64,000 nt of DNA from Paenisporosarcina indica (GTDB lineage Bacteria; Bacillota; Bacilli; Bacillales_A; Planococcaceae). A model generated the notes under the pieces. It saw only the letters and a list, made by a program, of their open reading frames with translations, did no database searches and was not told the origin of the DNA. Location: contig NZ_MPTA01000003.1 in the NCBI RefSeq assembly GCF_001939075.1, positions 124,001-188,000 on the forward strand, given 5' to 3'. Every line of letters starts with the position of its first letter. The first letter of the stretch is position 1. This document shows positions 1-7,508 of this stretch, one piece after another. The translations under genes were made by a program, and so were the position numbers.

Positions 1-25
1 CATGAGTAAATCTCTCCTTTTTTTG
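1..25 (-). promoter_or_regulatory. Ribosome binding site and start codon of a gene lying left of the window
   Basis: Read on the minus strand, an AAAGGAGAG ribosome site is followed after a short spacer by ATG, whose last base is position 1. The coding sequence therefore continues outside the window. It sits directly downstream of the lysine riboswitch and terminator, so it is probably a lysine biosynthesis or lysine transport gene. The product cannot be identified from what is visible. Confidence 0.75.
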
Positions 26-74
26 AAATATATGATTAGTAGTATCTGAATATATTAAAAAGGCCAACTTGCAC

Positions 75-102
75 AAAAAAAGACCTGAGATAAACTCAGG
101 TC
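75..102 (-). terminator. Riboswitch expression-platform terminator
   Basis: On the minus strand GACCTGAG and CTCAGGTC form a stem with a short loop, followed by a run of seven U. It lies just after the lysine aptamer and before the start codon at position 3. This is the expected layout of a transcriptional OFF switch. Confidence 0.9.
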
Positions 103-142
103 GCAATATGTATAGTTGCCCTAAATCCTCTTCTTTTCCCAA

Positions 143-328
143 ATGAGATAGCACATCGCAATAAACCGGGAAGTCTATTGAGACAGTCCTGCAGTTCTTA
201 ACTACAGACCCAGCAAGTAATACCGAGAAATATTACTAACTTCGGCGACAGTTCCTTCTCCTTAGAATCAAAGTTTCTCAAACTCCTCTAAAGACTGTTA
301 AATATCGCACCTCTACCTCACCTATCAA
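143..328 (-). promoter_or_regulatory. Lysine riboswitch (L box) aptamer
   Basis: The minus strand reads GAGGTAGAGGTGC at the 5' end, then AAGGAGAAGG...TCGCCGAAG, TTGCTGGG, GGACTGTC and finally GTGCTATCTCAT. These are the conserved blocks of the lysine riboswitch in the correct order and spacing; the Bacillus subtilis lysC leader has the same blocks. In the family, lysine binding favours the downstream terminator and switches the gene off. A consensus promoter lies just upstream (358-386) and the terminator just downstream (75-102), so the regulatory unit is complete. Confidence 0.93.
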
Positions 329-357
329 AGTGAGGTTAATATTCAATTATGTTTCAT

Positions 358-386
358 ATTCTACAATAATGTATTCTAGCTGTCAA
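358..386 (-). promoter_or_regulatory. SigA-type promoter for the lysine riboswitch transcript
   Basis: On the minus strand TTGACA (386-381) and TAGAAT (363-358) are separated by exactly 17 bp, close to the vegetative consensus. The expected transcription start falls a few bases before the aptamer. Confidence 0.8.
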
Positions 387-466
387 CCACTCTAAGATAG
401 AGGATTTCAGCATTTGCTAATGTTATCCCTTGATATGTAAAGTGACCACCGAATAAGTTCACCATT

Positions 467-600
467 TTAGACAGGGCTAAATAATCTCAATAATACACGC
501 TAAGGCGATTTGTGATGCCTCCTGTCAGAAGCCAGACAGAAAATTACTGACATTCTTCTCGCTCCGGCTACCACTGGAAAGGCACCTACGCTACGCTGAT
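467..600 (+). repeat. Interspersed structured repeat, copy A
   Basis: This segment aligns along its length with the segments at 22411 and 30832 (complement). Shared blocks are TAGACNGGNCTAANTA, TTTGTGATGCC, AGAAGCCAG, CTCCGGCTACCACT and AAAGGCACCTACGCT. Copy A has the first about 130 bp but lacks the terminal hairpin seen in the other copies. It lies in the gap between the riboswitch promoter and the gene at 711. No open reading frame is supported in it. It may be a non-coding RNA-like or miniature mobile repeat. Confidence 0.7.
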
Positions 601-710
601 TCTGATTAGAATATTGACTACAGTTAATAAAATTAGTTAAAACATACATTATTACTACGTTTTAAACCATGTTAAGGAGGAACGGAAATCGTTTGAAAGG
701 AGGTTTTTTT

Positions 711-887
711 ATGACAAGAGACAATCATACTGGAGCTACTAACAATAAAGGGTCTATGTCCGTCCAAAAAAATGGAAAAGAAGAAATTTCTTTAGAGTTA
801 GCCGAGCTTGGGAATTTGAAGCCTTTACATCAACCAATGACTCAAAATCAACGTGAACAGAGTCAAGAAGAGAAATCATACGATTAA
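711..887 (+). CDS. Small hydrophilic protein of unknown function
   Basis: This encodes 58 residues. I chose the ATG at 711 because AAAGGAGG lies just upstream at good spacing; an upstream in-frame ATG at 669 has no comparable site. The product is polar, rich in Asn, Gln, Glu and Lys, and has no membrane segment or signal peptide. The size and composition recall small spore proteins of Bacillales, but I see no motif that places it in a named SASP family. The next gene (986-1231) is on the other strand, and the two tails face each other across a 21-bp tandem repeat. I do not recognise the gene. Confidence 0.55.
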   Translation: MTRDNHTGATNNKGSMSVQKNGKEEISLELAELGNLKPLHQPMTQNQREQSQEEKSYD

Positions 888-918
888 CTTATATCAAAAA
901 CGTACAATTTGAGGCGGA

Positions 919-1003
919 TTGATCAACTTTCAGGCTGACATCATCAACTTTAGCCAGGAATTGATCAACTTCCGTCTGAATCTGATCAACTCTCGTTCGG
1001 ACC
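919..1003. repeat. Four imperfect 21-bp tandem repeats (ATCAACTT core)
   Basis: The core ATCAACTT (last copy ATCAACTC) recurs at 922, 943, 964 and 985, exactly 21 bp apart, with the bases between partly conserved. The array overlaps the last few codons of the minus-strand gene at 986-1231. In one antisense frame the unit gives heptads beginning Val-Asp-Gln. That frame has no ribosome site, so I treat this as a DNA repeat. A comparable 21-bp array lies at 12733-12815. Confidence 0.75.
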
Positions 1004-1231
1004 AGACGATTTCTTAGTTGATTTGTCGACTCGGTGATACTCAGATATTTGAACGACTCGGACATTACGTGTATTGAGCTCATGATATATATCTCTGCTA
1101 TCTCGAAACGCAATGTATTGGTCTCGCTCGCTTTGAACCAGCTCTTCTGCTTTTTCAAAAGACTCCAAATGGATAAATCTCCTGATATAATGTTCTTCAT
1201 CAAAGAAATAAGTTATTTTGAATTCTTTCAT
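986..1231 (-). CDS. Small conserved-looking protein of unknown function
   Basis: This encodes 81 residues. The start is well supported: GAGGAGGTAATTGTC precedes ATG. The sequence is soluble and rich in aromatic and charged residues (Phe-Phe-Asp-Glu-Glu-His near residue 10, then a Glu-rich helix and an Arg-Asp-rich stretch). Its last codons run into the 21-bp tandem repeat, so the C-terminus may have been altered by repeat expansion. No family was recognised. It is convergent with the gene at 711-887. Confidence 0.55.
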   Translation of the reverse strand: MKEFKITYFFDEEHYIRRFIHLESFEKAEELVQSERDQYIAFRDSRDIYHELNTRNVRVVQISEYHRVDKSTKKSSGPNES

Positions 1232-1363
1232 GACAATTACCTCCTCGGATCATATAATTTCTAACGGAACATTGCCACCAAGTTGTTGAATTTTAACATT
1301 AGCATGCCAATAATCCGTATTTGTACACTAAGGAAAAGATTGGGATGCAATTTTAATTCATTT

Positions 1364-1388
1364 GTTTATCAATCAGTGCAGGTGGTAT
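1364..1388 (+). promoter_or_regulatory. Putative SigB promoter of yflT
   Basis: GTTTAT (1364-1369) and TGGTAT (1383-1388) are separated by 13 bp, close to the SigB consensus GTTTAA-N13..15-GGGTAT. It lies about 35 bp before the start of yflT, a general stress gene that belongs to the SigB regulon in B. subtilis. Confidence 0.55.
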
Positions 1389-1423
1389 GCATAGTAGTAA
1401 GAACCAATAATGGAGGGATTACT

Positions 1424-1750
1424 ATGACAGTAAAATTAACAGTAGAAAATGCATTACAAGCCAAAACAGAAATCGAGAAATTAGAGACTCAGGGTTTCAC
1501 ACATGACGATATTTATATCTTCGCACACGACAGAGCTCGTTCGGAAGATATTACAAATGCCTTGGAAGTGGAAAAAGTGGGCTTTAAAGAACAAGGCTTC
1601 CTTGACACTTTGAAGAATACGACGAGATCTCGCGGAGATGAACTGCGCACAAAATTGGCATCTGTTGGCTTATCAGAACAAGAAGCTGCTCAATATGAAG
1701 AAGAACTCGATAAAGGCAAACTCGTCATTATCGCCAACAAAAACCTATAA
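1424..1750 (+). CDS. yflT: General stress protein YflT (GSP17M family)
   Basis: This encodes 108 residues starting at the ATG at 1424, preceded by TGGAGGG; the reading frame stays open upstream but without a ribosome site. The N-terminal part has the family pattern of a beta strand, a helix (Ala-Lys-Thr-Glu-Ile-Glu-Lys-Leu) and Gly-Phe-Thr-His-Asp-Asp-Ile-Tyr-Ile-Phe-Ala-His-Asp. The C-terminus ends with a Glu-rich helix and a Gly-Lys-Leu-Val-Ile strand. YflT-type proteins are cytoplasmic general stress proteins of unknown biochemical role. A SigB-like promoter precedes the gene and a strong terminator follows, so it is a single-gene unit. Confidence 0.9.
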   Translation: MTVKLTVENALQAKTEIEKLETQGFTHDDIYIFAHDRARSEDITNALEVEKVGFKEQGFLDTLKNTTRSRGDELRTKLASVGLSEQEAAQYEEELDKGKLVIIANKNL

Positions 1751-1764
1751 ATGAAGAAGTAATA

Positions 1765-1800
1765 GGACATCTACGGTAATCTTCGTAGATGTCCTTTTTT
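1765..1800 (+). terminator. Terminator of yflT
   Basis: GGACATCTACG and CGTAGATGTCC form an 11-bp perfect stem with an 8-base loop, followed by six T. Confidence 0.92.
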
Positions 1801-1830
1801 CGTTTTTCTTCACACAAATGTAACCATACA

Positions 1831-1872
1831 CAAACTGACCATTAGGTGAATGAACACCTAATGGTCAGTTTG
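1831..1872. repeat. Perfect 18-bp inverted repeat between convergent genes
   Basis: CAAACTGACCATTAGGTG is followed after 6 bases by its exact reverse complement. It lies between yflT and the convergent gene at 1913. It has only a weak T tract on either side, so it is an imperfect terminator or a structural or protein-binding hairpin. Confidence 0.75.
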
Positions 1873-1912
1873 TTGTGTTGTATAGGGAAGAACCAGCTAC
1901 AGCTAATTTCAA

Positions 1913-2224
1913 CTACTTACTTATCTGTTCACTGATTCGTTTGATTAATTTGTTTCGATTATTAACTACAAACTTATACTCTTCTCCACTAATCACTACA
2001 ATTCTCAAGCCATTAGGTACAATATAGAGTGTATTTCGTTTCCCAACTTCTTTAATGTCACTCATCTTAAGTGTTAAATCATTACGGTTTACGTTGATTT
2101 TATGTGGATGAAAGACAATCTCTGTTTCTGTAATTTTCATTCTTCCACCAACCGCTTCAATCCCTCTAAATAAATTTGCAGGCACATTCAACTCTTTTTT
2201 CTTAGTTTCAGGCTTCATTATCAT
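1913..2224 (-). CDS. GRAM-domain-like small protein
   Basis: This encodes 103 residues, with TGGAGAG just upstream of the first ATG. The body fits the small beta-rich GRAM/PH-like fold: a hydrophobic start with Asn-Leu-Phe-Arg-Gly near residue 17, Gly-Gly-Arg-Met-Lys-Ile-Thr-Glu-Thr-Glu-Ile-Val-Phe at 26-38, a Met-Ser-Asp-Ile-Lys-Glu-Val segment at 54-60, and a closing Gly-Glu-Glu-Tyr-Lys-Phe-Val strand. Proteins of this kind bind lipids or act as scaffolds. There is no membrane segment. It is a single gene. The family assignment is by pattern and moderately sure. Confidence 0.6.
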   Translation of the reverse strand: MIMKPETKKKELNVPANLFRGIEAVGGRMKITETEIVFHPHKINVNRNDLTLKMSDIKEVGKRNTLYIVPNGLRIVVISGEEYKFVVNNRNKLIKRISEQISK

Positions 2225-2401
2225 GACACTCTCCAGTTATTTTTTGGGGGTCGCTTAACTTCTTAAGACGAATTAATTTATGCAATAATGGTGCTTTTTT
2301 ATTTCGTGCACATCACATTTAATACCATCTTAACACCCTTCATTCTCTTTAAACCGTTGATTCTCCTTTTTATCCAAAAAACAAGAAGTTCTGCGCACAT
2401 C

Positions 2402-2430
2402 AAAAAACCACGACAAATTACTGTCGTGGC
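2402..2430 (-). terminator. Terminator of the MFS transporter gene
   Basis: On the minus strand GCCACGACAG and TTGTCGTGG form a stem followed by TTTTTTG. It lies right after the stop codon at 2439. Confidence 0.88.
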
Positions 2431-2438
2431 GGAATTAT

Positions 2439-3704
2439 TCATGTCTGTGCTTTTTGTAGACGTTGCTCCATAATAAGGAATCCGCCGACCAAGCCAATCA
2501 TAGAGAAGATAAGAGGTATGATGAAACCATAATGGTAGCCAATACTAAGATCCGCCGACTGAAAATGGTCCAATACTTTTCCGAAAATACTTGGTAATAA
2601 AACGGCACTCAAAAATCCGCCAGTATTAGCAAAACCAGACACCACGCCAACTACTCTGATATCAAAAGATTTACGAACAATGATAAATGTTAACGCACTG
2701 GCCCCATTCCCATATCCAATTAGAAAGAAGAGAATGGCCAGTACGGCTATAGGAGGTTTACCGTCAAACAAAATAAATGCTAACCAACTTACTAAAATAA
2801 TAACATGAACAATAATATATGGACGCTTAATCGATCCGATACGACCTGTAATCCAGCTGGTTAAAGGAGCCCCAATGATCGCTCCAATTAGACCAATCAT
2901 AATGAATTGACTGGCATGTGATCGCGTCATATCATACATGTTCATCCCATATGGAACAGCCCAAGAACCAATAAACCCTACATATGTTCCAACTGCTCCA
3001 AAGTGACATAAGAACGTCGCCCATGCTTGTCGATCAGAAAAGATACGACGGAGTATGACACGTGTTTTCTCACGTTTTATCGCTACCTTTACAGGAGTTT
3101 TCTCTTTAGTTATATCGTTCTTATCCATTTGTCTAGGTTTTCTGACAAGAATATAATAAAGAAGTAAGCCCCAAAGAATTAATACGATACCCACCGTAAA
3201 AAAAGGAGCCCTCCAACCTGTCCAGGAAATCCAAGCCGAAAACGGAACCGTCGCAACCAAGAATCCGAGACTCCCTGTCATACCTGCAAGACCAAGCAAC
3301 CCAATAAATTCACTTACTTTAAACCAGATGCTTAATATTAAAACTAGATTGACCCAAATGGTCGCGTCTCCCACTCCTACCAAAAATCGAGCAAGAAATA
3401 GAACGGATTCATTTGGGGCAATGCTATAGATCAAAGTCCCTAAACCATTCAATATGGTCCCTAAAATCAGAAAAATATTGGGACCAAATCGATCAGATAA
3501 AATTCCAATGGGTATTTGTAAACCAGCATATGCTAAAAACTGAATACTTGTCAGCAATCCAATCGTCGATGCCGTCACGCTAAAATCACTCATCAACTGA
3601 TCCGAGATTAGTCCTGGTGCCGTTCTTTGACTCACGATCAAGAGGTAAGAAAACAATACGGTCGCAAATACTACCCATCTATATTTACTATTTTGCTTTT
3701 CCAA
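2439..3704 (-). CDS. Major facilitator superfamily transporter
   Basis: This encodes 421 residues from a TTG at 3704, placed 8 bases after AGGAG; an in-frame GTG two codons earlier is too close to that site. About 12 hydrophobic segments are visible, split by a charged central loop near residues 190-215 (Lys-Pro-Arg-Gln-Met-Asp-Lys). The loop after the second segment reads Gly-Ile-Leu-Ser-Asp-Arg-Phe-Gly, the MFS signature. The protein resembles sugar-acid/anion or nitrate-type members in length, but the substrate cannot be told. It is a single gene with its own terminator. The cell membrane is the expected location. Confidence 0.8.
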   Translation of the reverse strand: MEKQNSKYRWVVFATVLFSYLLIVSQRTAPGLISDQLMSDFSVTASTIGLLTSIQFLAYAGLQIPIGILSDRFGPNIFLILGTILNGLGTLIYSIAPNESVLFLARFLVGVGDATIWVNLVLILSIWFKVSEFIGLLGLAGMTGSLGFLVATVPFSAWISWTGWRAPFFTVGIVLILWGLLLYYILVRKPRQMDKNDITKEKTPVKVAIKREKTRVILRRIFSDRQAWATFLCHFGAVGTYVGFIGSWAVPYGMNMYDMTRSHASQFIMIGLIGAIIGAPLTSWITGRIGSIKRPYIIVHVIILVSWLAFILFDGKPPIAVLAILFFLIGYGNGASALTFIIVRKSFDIRVVGVVSGFANTGGFLSAVLLPSIFGKVLDHFQSADLSIGYHYGFIIPLIFSMIGLVGGFLIMEQRLQKAQT

Positions 3705-3878
3705 TATCACTACTCCTATACCTTATATTATTTTGATAGTATACTCCTTTTTTCGATCATGTGGGTTTAGAAGTCTTTCTCTCTGAAGTTTGGATTAATA
3801 AAGTTCTTTCTTCACTCGTGTTTGTAGTAAATTTGACATAATTTAACAGTCTTGTTTTCAACACGCCATCACTATAAA

Positions 3879-3924
3879 TAAAAACAAGCCCTCCGCGTTT
3901 ATTTCAACACAAAGGACTTGTTTT
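3879..3924 (-). terminator. Terminator of the alpha/beta hydrolase gene
   Basis: On the minus strand AAACAAGTCCTTTG pairs imperfectly with CGGAGGGCTTGTTT, followed by TTTATTT. It lies immediately after the gene at 3929. Confidence 0.8.
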
Positions 3925-3928
3925 AAGT

Positions 3929-4804
3929 TTAGCGTGATTGGTGATGGAGGAACTCACGCATTTTGTTGGCATATGCTTGCGGATCTTCAACGCCTGGCAT
4001 ATGAGAGCAATTTTCAAACACATAAAACTTCGAACCGGGGACAAAGCTTGCATAATACTGCGTTGTTTCTGGAGTTGCTTCATCAAAACGACCACATGTA
4101 AAGAGACTTGGAATCACAATCTCATTTAGTCGATCAGTTACATCAAATTCCTTCAAAGTTCCAGTAACGGTAAACTCCGACGCTCCCCACATCATGCTAT
4201 AAATTTCGTGGTTATTTTTCTTCATCCCATCCAACAGTTCTTGTGGCCAAGGAAGAAGTCGGCATACATGTCGTTCGTAAAATTGAATCATCGCTTGCTG
4301 ATACTCAACCGAGTCTGTGGCTTTTTCTCGTTCACAGCGTTCAATGAGCTCCTGCGTCTCTATAGGGAAGTCCTGCTTCATATATTCCCGCTGATCACGT
4401 TCCCAAATTTTTGCACTCAGGCACGGACCAGAAAAAATGACACTCTTTACACCTGTTGGCTTTTTTAATAGATAGGCAGCAGCAAGCATCGTTCCCCATG
4501 AGTGACCAAGGATATGAAGCTCTTCTAACCCAAGGGCAGCCCTCACTTGCTCCAATTCCTCCACATAACGTTCCACCGTCCACAAAGAACGATCGGTTGG
4601 ACGGTCTGATTTCCCACATCCGAGCTGATCATAATGAATCACTGGTCTTTCGTCGCCTAGTGTCCTTATCGGATCGTAATCACTACTACTTCCACCCGGA
4701 CCACCATGCAACACGAGCAAAGGAACACCCGATCCATCCCCAGACTTACGGTACCATACGTTTCCTCCTGTAACCGGGATAAACCCTTCTTGCACTTGCA
4801 TCAT
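3929..4804 (-). CDS. Alpha/beta hydrolase, proline iminopeptidase-type (S33 family)
   Basis: This encodes 291 residues. The oxyanion-hole motif His-Gly-Gly-Pro-Gly-Gly is at about residues 33-38, the nucleophile elbow Gly-His-Ser-Trp-Gly at about 101-105, the acid in Gly-Arg-Phe-Asp-Glu-Ala at about 238, and the base in Asn-Cys-Ser-His-Met at about 266. This is the full triad of S33 peptidases, which release N-terminal proline or related residues from peptides. The length matches the family. There is no signal peptide, so it is cytoplasmic. It is a single gene with its own terminator. The exact substrate (peptides, or an amide or ester) is not determined by the sequence. Confidence 0.88.
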   Translation of the reverse strand: MMQVQEGFIPVTGGNVWYRKSGDGSGVPLLVLHGGPGGSSSDYDPIRTLGDERPVIHYDQLGCGKSDRPTDRSLWTVERYVEELEQVRAALGLEELHILGHSWGTMLAAAYLLKKPTGVKSVIFSGPCLSAKIWERDQREYMKQDFPIETQELIERCEREKATDSVEYQQAMIQFYERHVCRLLPWPQELLDGMKKNNHEIYSMMWGASEFTVTGTLKEFDVTDRLNEIVIPSLFTCGRFDEATPETTQYYASFVPGSKFYVFENCSHMPGVEDPQAYANKMREFLHHQSR

Positions 4805-4891
4805 ATATCGTCACCTTTCTTAATAAAGACTATTTCTTCTTATAAAGTATTTTTTCCTTCTTATTAATGAAATACCTTTACAAGTTAAATC

Positions 4892-4920
4892 AAAAAACGA
4901 TCCTATGTAAGCGATCGTCT
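4892..4920 (-). terminator. Terminator of the Nramp-like gene
   Basis: On the minus strand ACGATC, a 10-base loop and GATCGT are followed by TTTTTTGATTT, directly after the stop codon at 4931. Confidence 0.85.
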
Positions 4921-4930
4921 TTTGATTTAC

Positions 4931-6196
4931 TTATTTCATTAATATATTGATCAATTGATCTGCACCTAGATAGACAAACATAATTAGGCAACCCACTAAT
5001 ACAATATTGGCAACCCATTTGTTTCTCAATTCTTGTGCCACTGATTTTGAATTTAATAGAAGAAGTAGTGAAATAGCCAAGAAAGGCATAAATAGTGAAC
5101 CTAAAGCTCCATAAATAATAATGAGTTCTACTGGTTTTCCGAAGTAGAATAAAATCATTGGTGGGAAAGTAAGCCAAGCTAAGTAGAAACGGTAAGCTGG
5201 TTCTGTTACCGATACAATTTGCTTTCCTGGAGCTTTCTTTTTACGCACTGTTTTAATGAAATCCGCAAATAGATAAGGAACACCATTCCAAACACCTAGT
5301 AATGATGTATATGCTGCTGACCAAAATGCGACTAAGAACATCCATCTCATAGGTGTTCCGAATTCTTCACCTAACATATCTGCCAATTTAAGTAACCCTT
5401 GATCGTCTCGAATACTAACACCAGAGCCACCTAAGAATTCAGCACCGATTACCAGACCAGCCAAGGTAAATATTGCCGTCAGTGTGTAAGCTACCTTGGC
5501 ATCAATACGCATGGTCGGAATCCACTCTTTGCCTTTCCAGTTTTTCTCTGCAAGCCAGTAACCATATGAAGCCATGGTAATTGTTCCACCTACACCTCCA
5601 ATTAATCCAATCATCATCATGAATGATCCATCAGGGATTCTCGGTACAAAACCGCCTGCAAAGTCACCAATGCTTGGCAGGAACAACACTGCTGTCCCGA
5701 TAATAGTGATGAACATAACCCCAATTAAAACGGTCATGACTCTTTCGAATAGAAGATAGCGGCCAGACCAAATCAATAAAAATCCACCAATCGAATGAAT
5801 AATTGCCCATGCCCATAACGGCATAATGGGAAACATCGCATGCATGGCCATACCAGAAGTAGACGCTGCTGCTGCTCCGTATACAAATCCCCAAATAATG
5901 GAGTATACTCCAAAATACCCTGTAGCCCATTTGCCCAGGCTATGCCAGCCATCCAATATGGTTCTGCCAGTGGCCAAATACCATCTACCTACACCTTCAT
6001 TTAAGAAATATTTAAGTATTGATCCGACAATGATTGCCCAAACAAACGTCATGCCAAATGATGTACCGATTACAATCGATGTAATCAAATCGGCTGTTCC
6101 TACACCAGTAGCTGCAACAATAAGACCAGGTCCAACCTGTTTAAGCTTTTCACCCATTGTTTTAGGTGGAATTAGATTTTTATTAATGTTTGACAA
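4931..6196 (-). CDS. Nramp-like transporter with non-canonical substrate site
   Basis: This encodes 421 residues from a TTG start preceded by AAAGGGGG. About 11 membrane segments are visible. The first carries Val-Gly-Pro-Gly-Leu-Ile-Val-Ala-Ala-Thr-Gly-Val-Gly, which fits the Nramp fold (Gly-Pro-Gly), but the metal-binding Asp-Pro-Gly-Asn of true Mn/Fe Nramps is replaced by Gly-Val-Gly-Thr-Ala-Asp. The sixth segment has Gly-Gly-Thr-Ile-Thr-Met-Ala-Ser-Tyr-Gly instead of the Met-Pro-His motif. Databases often label such proteins divalent metal transporters, but the missing ligands argue for another substrate. It follows the broken thiolase gene by about 20 bp on the same strand, so it may once have been the carrier of that catabolic operon. 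Confidence 0.75.
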   Translation of the reverse strand: MSNINKNLIPPKTMGEKLKQVGPGLIVAATGVGTADLITSIVIGTSFGMTFVWAIIVGSILKYFLNEGVGRWYLATGRTILDGWHSLGKWATGYFGVYSIIWGFVYGAAAASTSGMAMHAMFPIMPLWAWAIIHSIGGFLLIWSGRYLLFERVMTVLIGVMFITIIGTAVLFLPSIGDFAGGFVPRIPDGSFMMMIGLIGGVGGTITMASYGYWLAEKNWKGKEWIPTMRIDAKVAYTLTAIFTLAGLVIGAEFLGGSGVSIRDDQGLLKLADMLGEEFGTPMRWMFLVAFWSAAYTSLLGVWNGVPYLFADFIKTVRKKKAPGKQIVSVTEPAYRFYLAWLTFPPMILFYFGKPVELIIIYGALGSLFMPFLAISLLLLLNSKSVAQELRNKWVANIVLVGCLIMFVYLGADQLINILMK

Positions 6197-6217
6197 AGTA
6201 TTACCCCCTTTAAAATT

Positions 6218-7399
6218 CTAAGTATTTTCTAACAGTACGGCCATCCCCTGGCCTCCACCAACACAAAGCGTTGCAATACCGAATTGATCATTTCTGTTTC
6301 TCATTTCATGCAAAAGTTTTGTAAGTATAACTGCACCAGACGCTCCTAGTGGATGGCCTAAAGCAATTGCTCCACCATTTACATTCACCTTGTCCATTTC
6401 AATATTGGATTCACGAATAACTGCCAGTGACTGAGCGGCAAATGCTTCATTCAACTCAAATAACCCAATATCCTGTATTTGAAGGCTTGTTTTATGCAAT
6501 AGTTTCTCGATTGCTGGGACAGGCCCGATTCCCATATAACGTGGATCAACACCTGTAGCATGCCAATTTTTTATTTTTGCCAACGGTTTTAATCCAAGCT
6601 TTTGAGCTTTTTCGGCAGTCATAATAATAAGTGCACTTGCACCATCATTACGTCCACAAGCATTACCAGCTGTAAAAGTTCCGCCATTCTTGAATACTGG
6701 TTTCAAGTTTGATAGCTTGTCCAATGTGGTCTCGCGCATATGTTCATCTTTTGCAAACACAAACGTTTCCTTTTTAGCCTTAATCTCAATCGGTACGATC
6801 TGGGAATCAAATTTTCCATTGTCCCAAGCTGCTTTCGCCCGTTTTTGGCTTTCCAAAGCGAACAAGTCTTAATCTTCTCTCGAAATGCCATATTGTTTTG
6901 CGACATTTTCAGCTGTCATGCCCATTCCTAAGTCTTTTCCATACATTTCTGTAGGCTGTTGCCCGTTCTCTAAATTCGAATCTACTAAATATGGATTTCC
7001 TTCGCCAAATCTAGAGTTTCTTAAATAGATAGGTGCTCTACTCAGATTTTCAGCACCACCAGCAAGGACAATATCATCAGGATTAAAAGCCAGATACTGA
7101 ACCCCTGACACCACTGATTGCATACCTGAAGCACATAGTCGGTTCACGGTGTAGTCAGAAGCTTCCAAAGTAATGCCTGCTTTTAATGAAGCCACTCTAG
7201 CTAAGTTTGAGGACTCAGTTGACTGTCTTACTTCACCCAAAATTACTTCATTAATTTGGTCTGCCGTCAAACCCGCCTTCTTGATTGCGTCTTTCATTAC
7301 TGAGGCCGCTTAATCTCCTGAAGTTACATTCTTTAACTGTCCACCAAAACGTCCAATTGCCGTACGATTGGCACTTACGATGACATATTCATGTTCCAT
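6218..7399 (-). pseudogene. Thiolase (acetyl-CoA/beta-ketoadipyl-CoA acyltransferase), two in-frame stops
   Basis: One continuous frame of 394 codons, starting at an ATG at 7399 behind AAAGGAGT, encodes a full-length thiolase but contains TAA at 7310-7312 and TAA at 6869-6871. The second falls where the family has Gln (Ser-Arg-Glu-Asp, stop, Asp-Leu-Phe-Ala-Leu), a CAA to TAA change. All catalytic landmarks are otherwise kept: Asn-Arg-Leu-Cys-Ala-Ser-Gly-Met with the nucleophile Cys, Asn-Glu-Ala-Phe, Gly-His-Pro-Leu-Gly-Ala-Ser-Gly, and Cys-Val-Gly-Gly-Gly-Gln-Gly at the end. The remaining open piece at 6218-6865 starts inside the protein and lacks the nucleophile. It lies between a broken CoA-transferase gene and the Nramp-like carrier. 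Decay looks recent because no indels have accumulated. Confidence 0.88.
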
Positions 7400-7508
7400 T
7401 TCACAAGACTCCTTTTTAGGTATTAGGTAATGTTTAATAGATGGTCAATGATTTTGATACTGTAAAGTCTGAAGGCGTGATTTCTTTCAATCATTCAACA
7501 GTCAAACC

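Noticed and set aside
889-1203. 104-codon minus-strand ORF with Val-Asp-Gln heptads
   Set aside because: It has no ribosome site, overlaps the better supported gene at 986-1231 and its repeats come from the 21-bp DNA array.
4456-4773. 105-codon plus-strand ORF
   Set aside because: It is fully inside and opposite to the proline iminopeptidase-type gene, which has all catalytic motifs.
6218-6865. Open frame that could be called a separate short thiolase
   Set aside because: It begins at an internal Met, has no ribosome site and lacks the nucleophile Cys; it is the 3' part of the broken gene.
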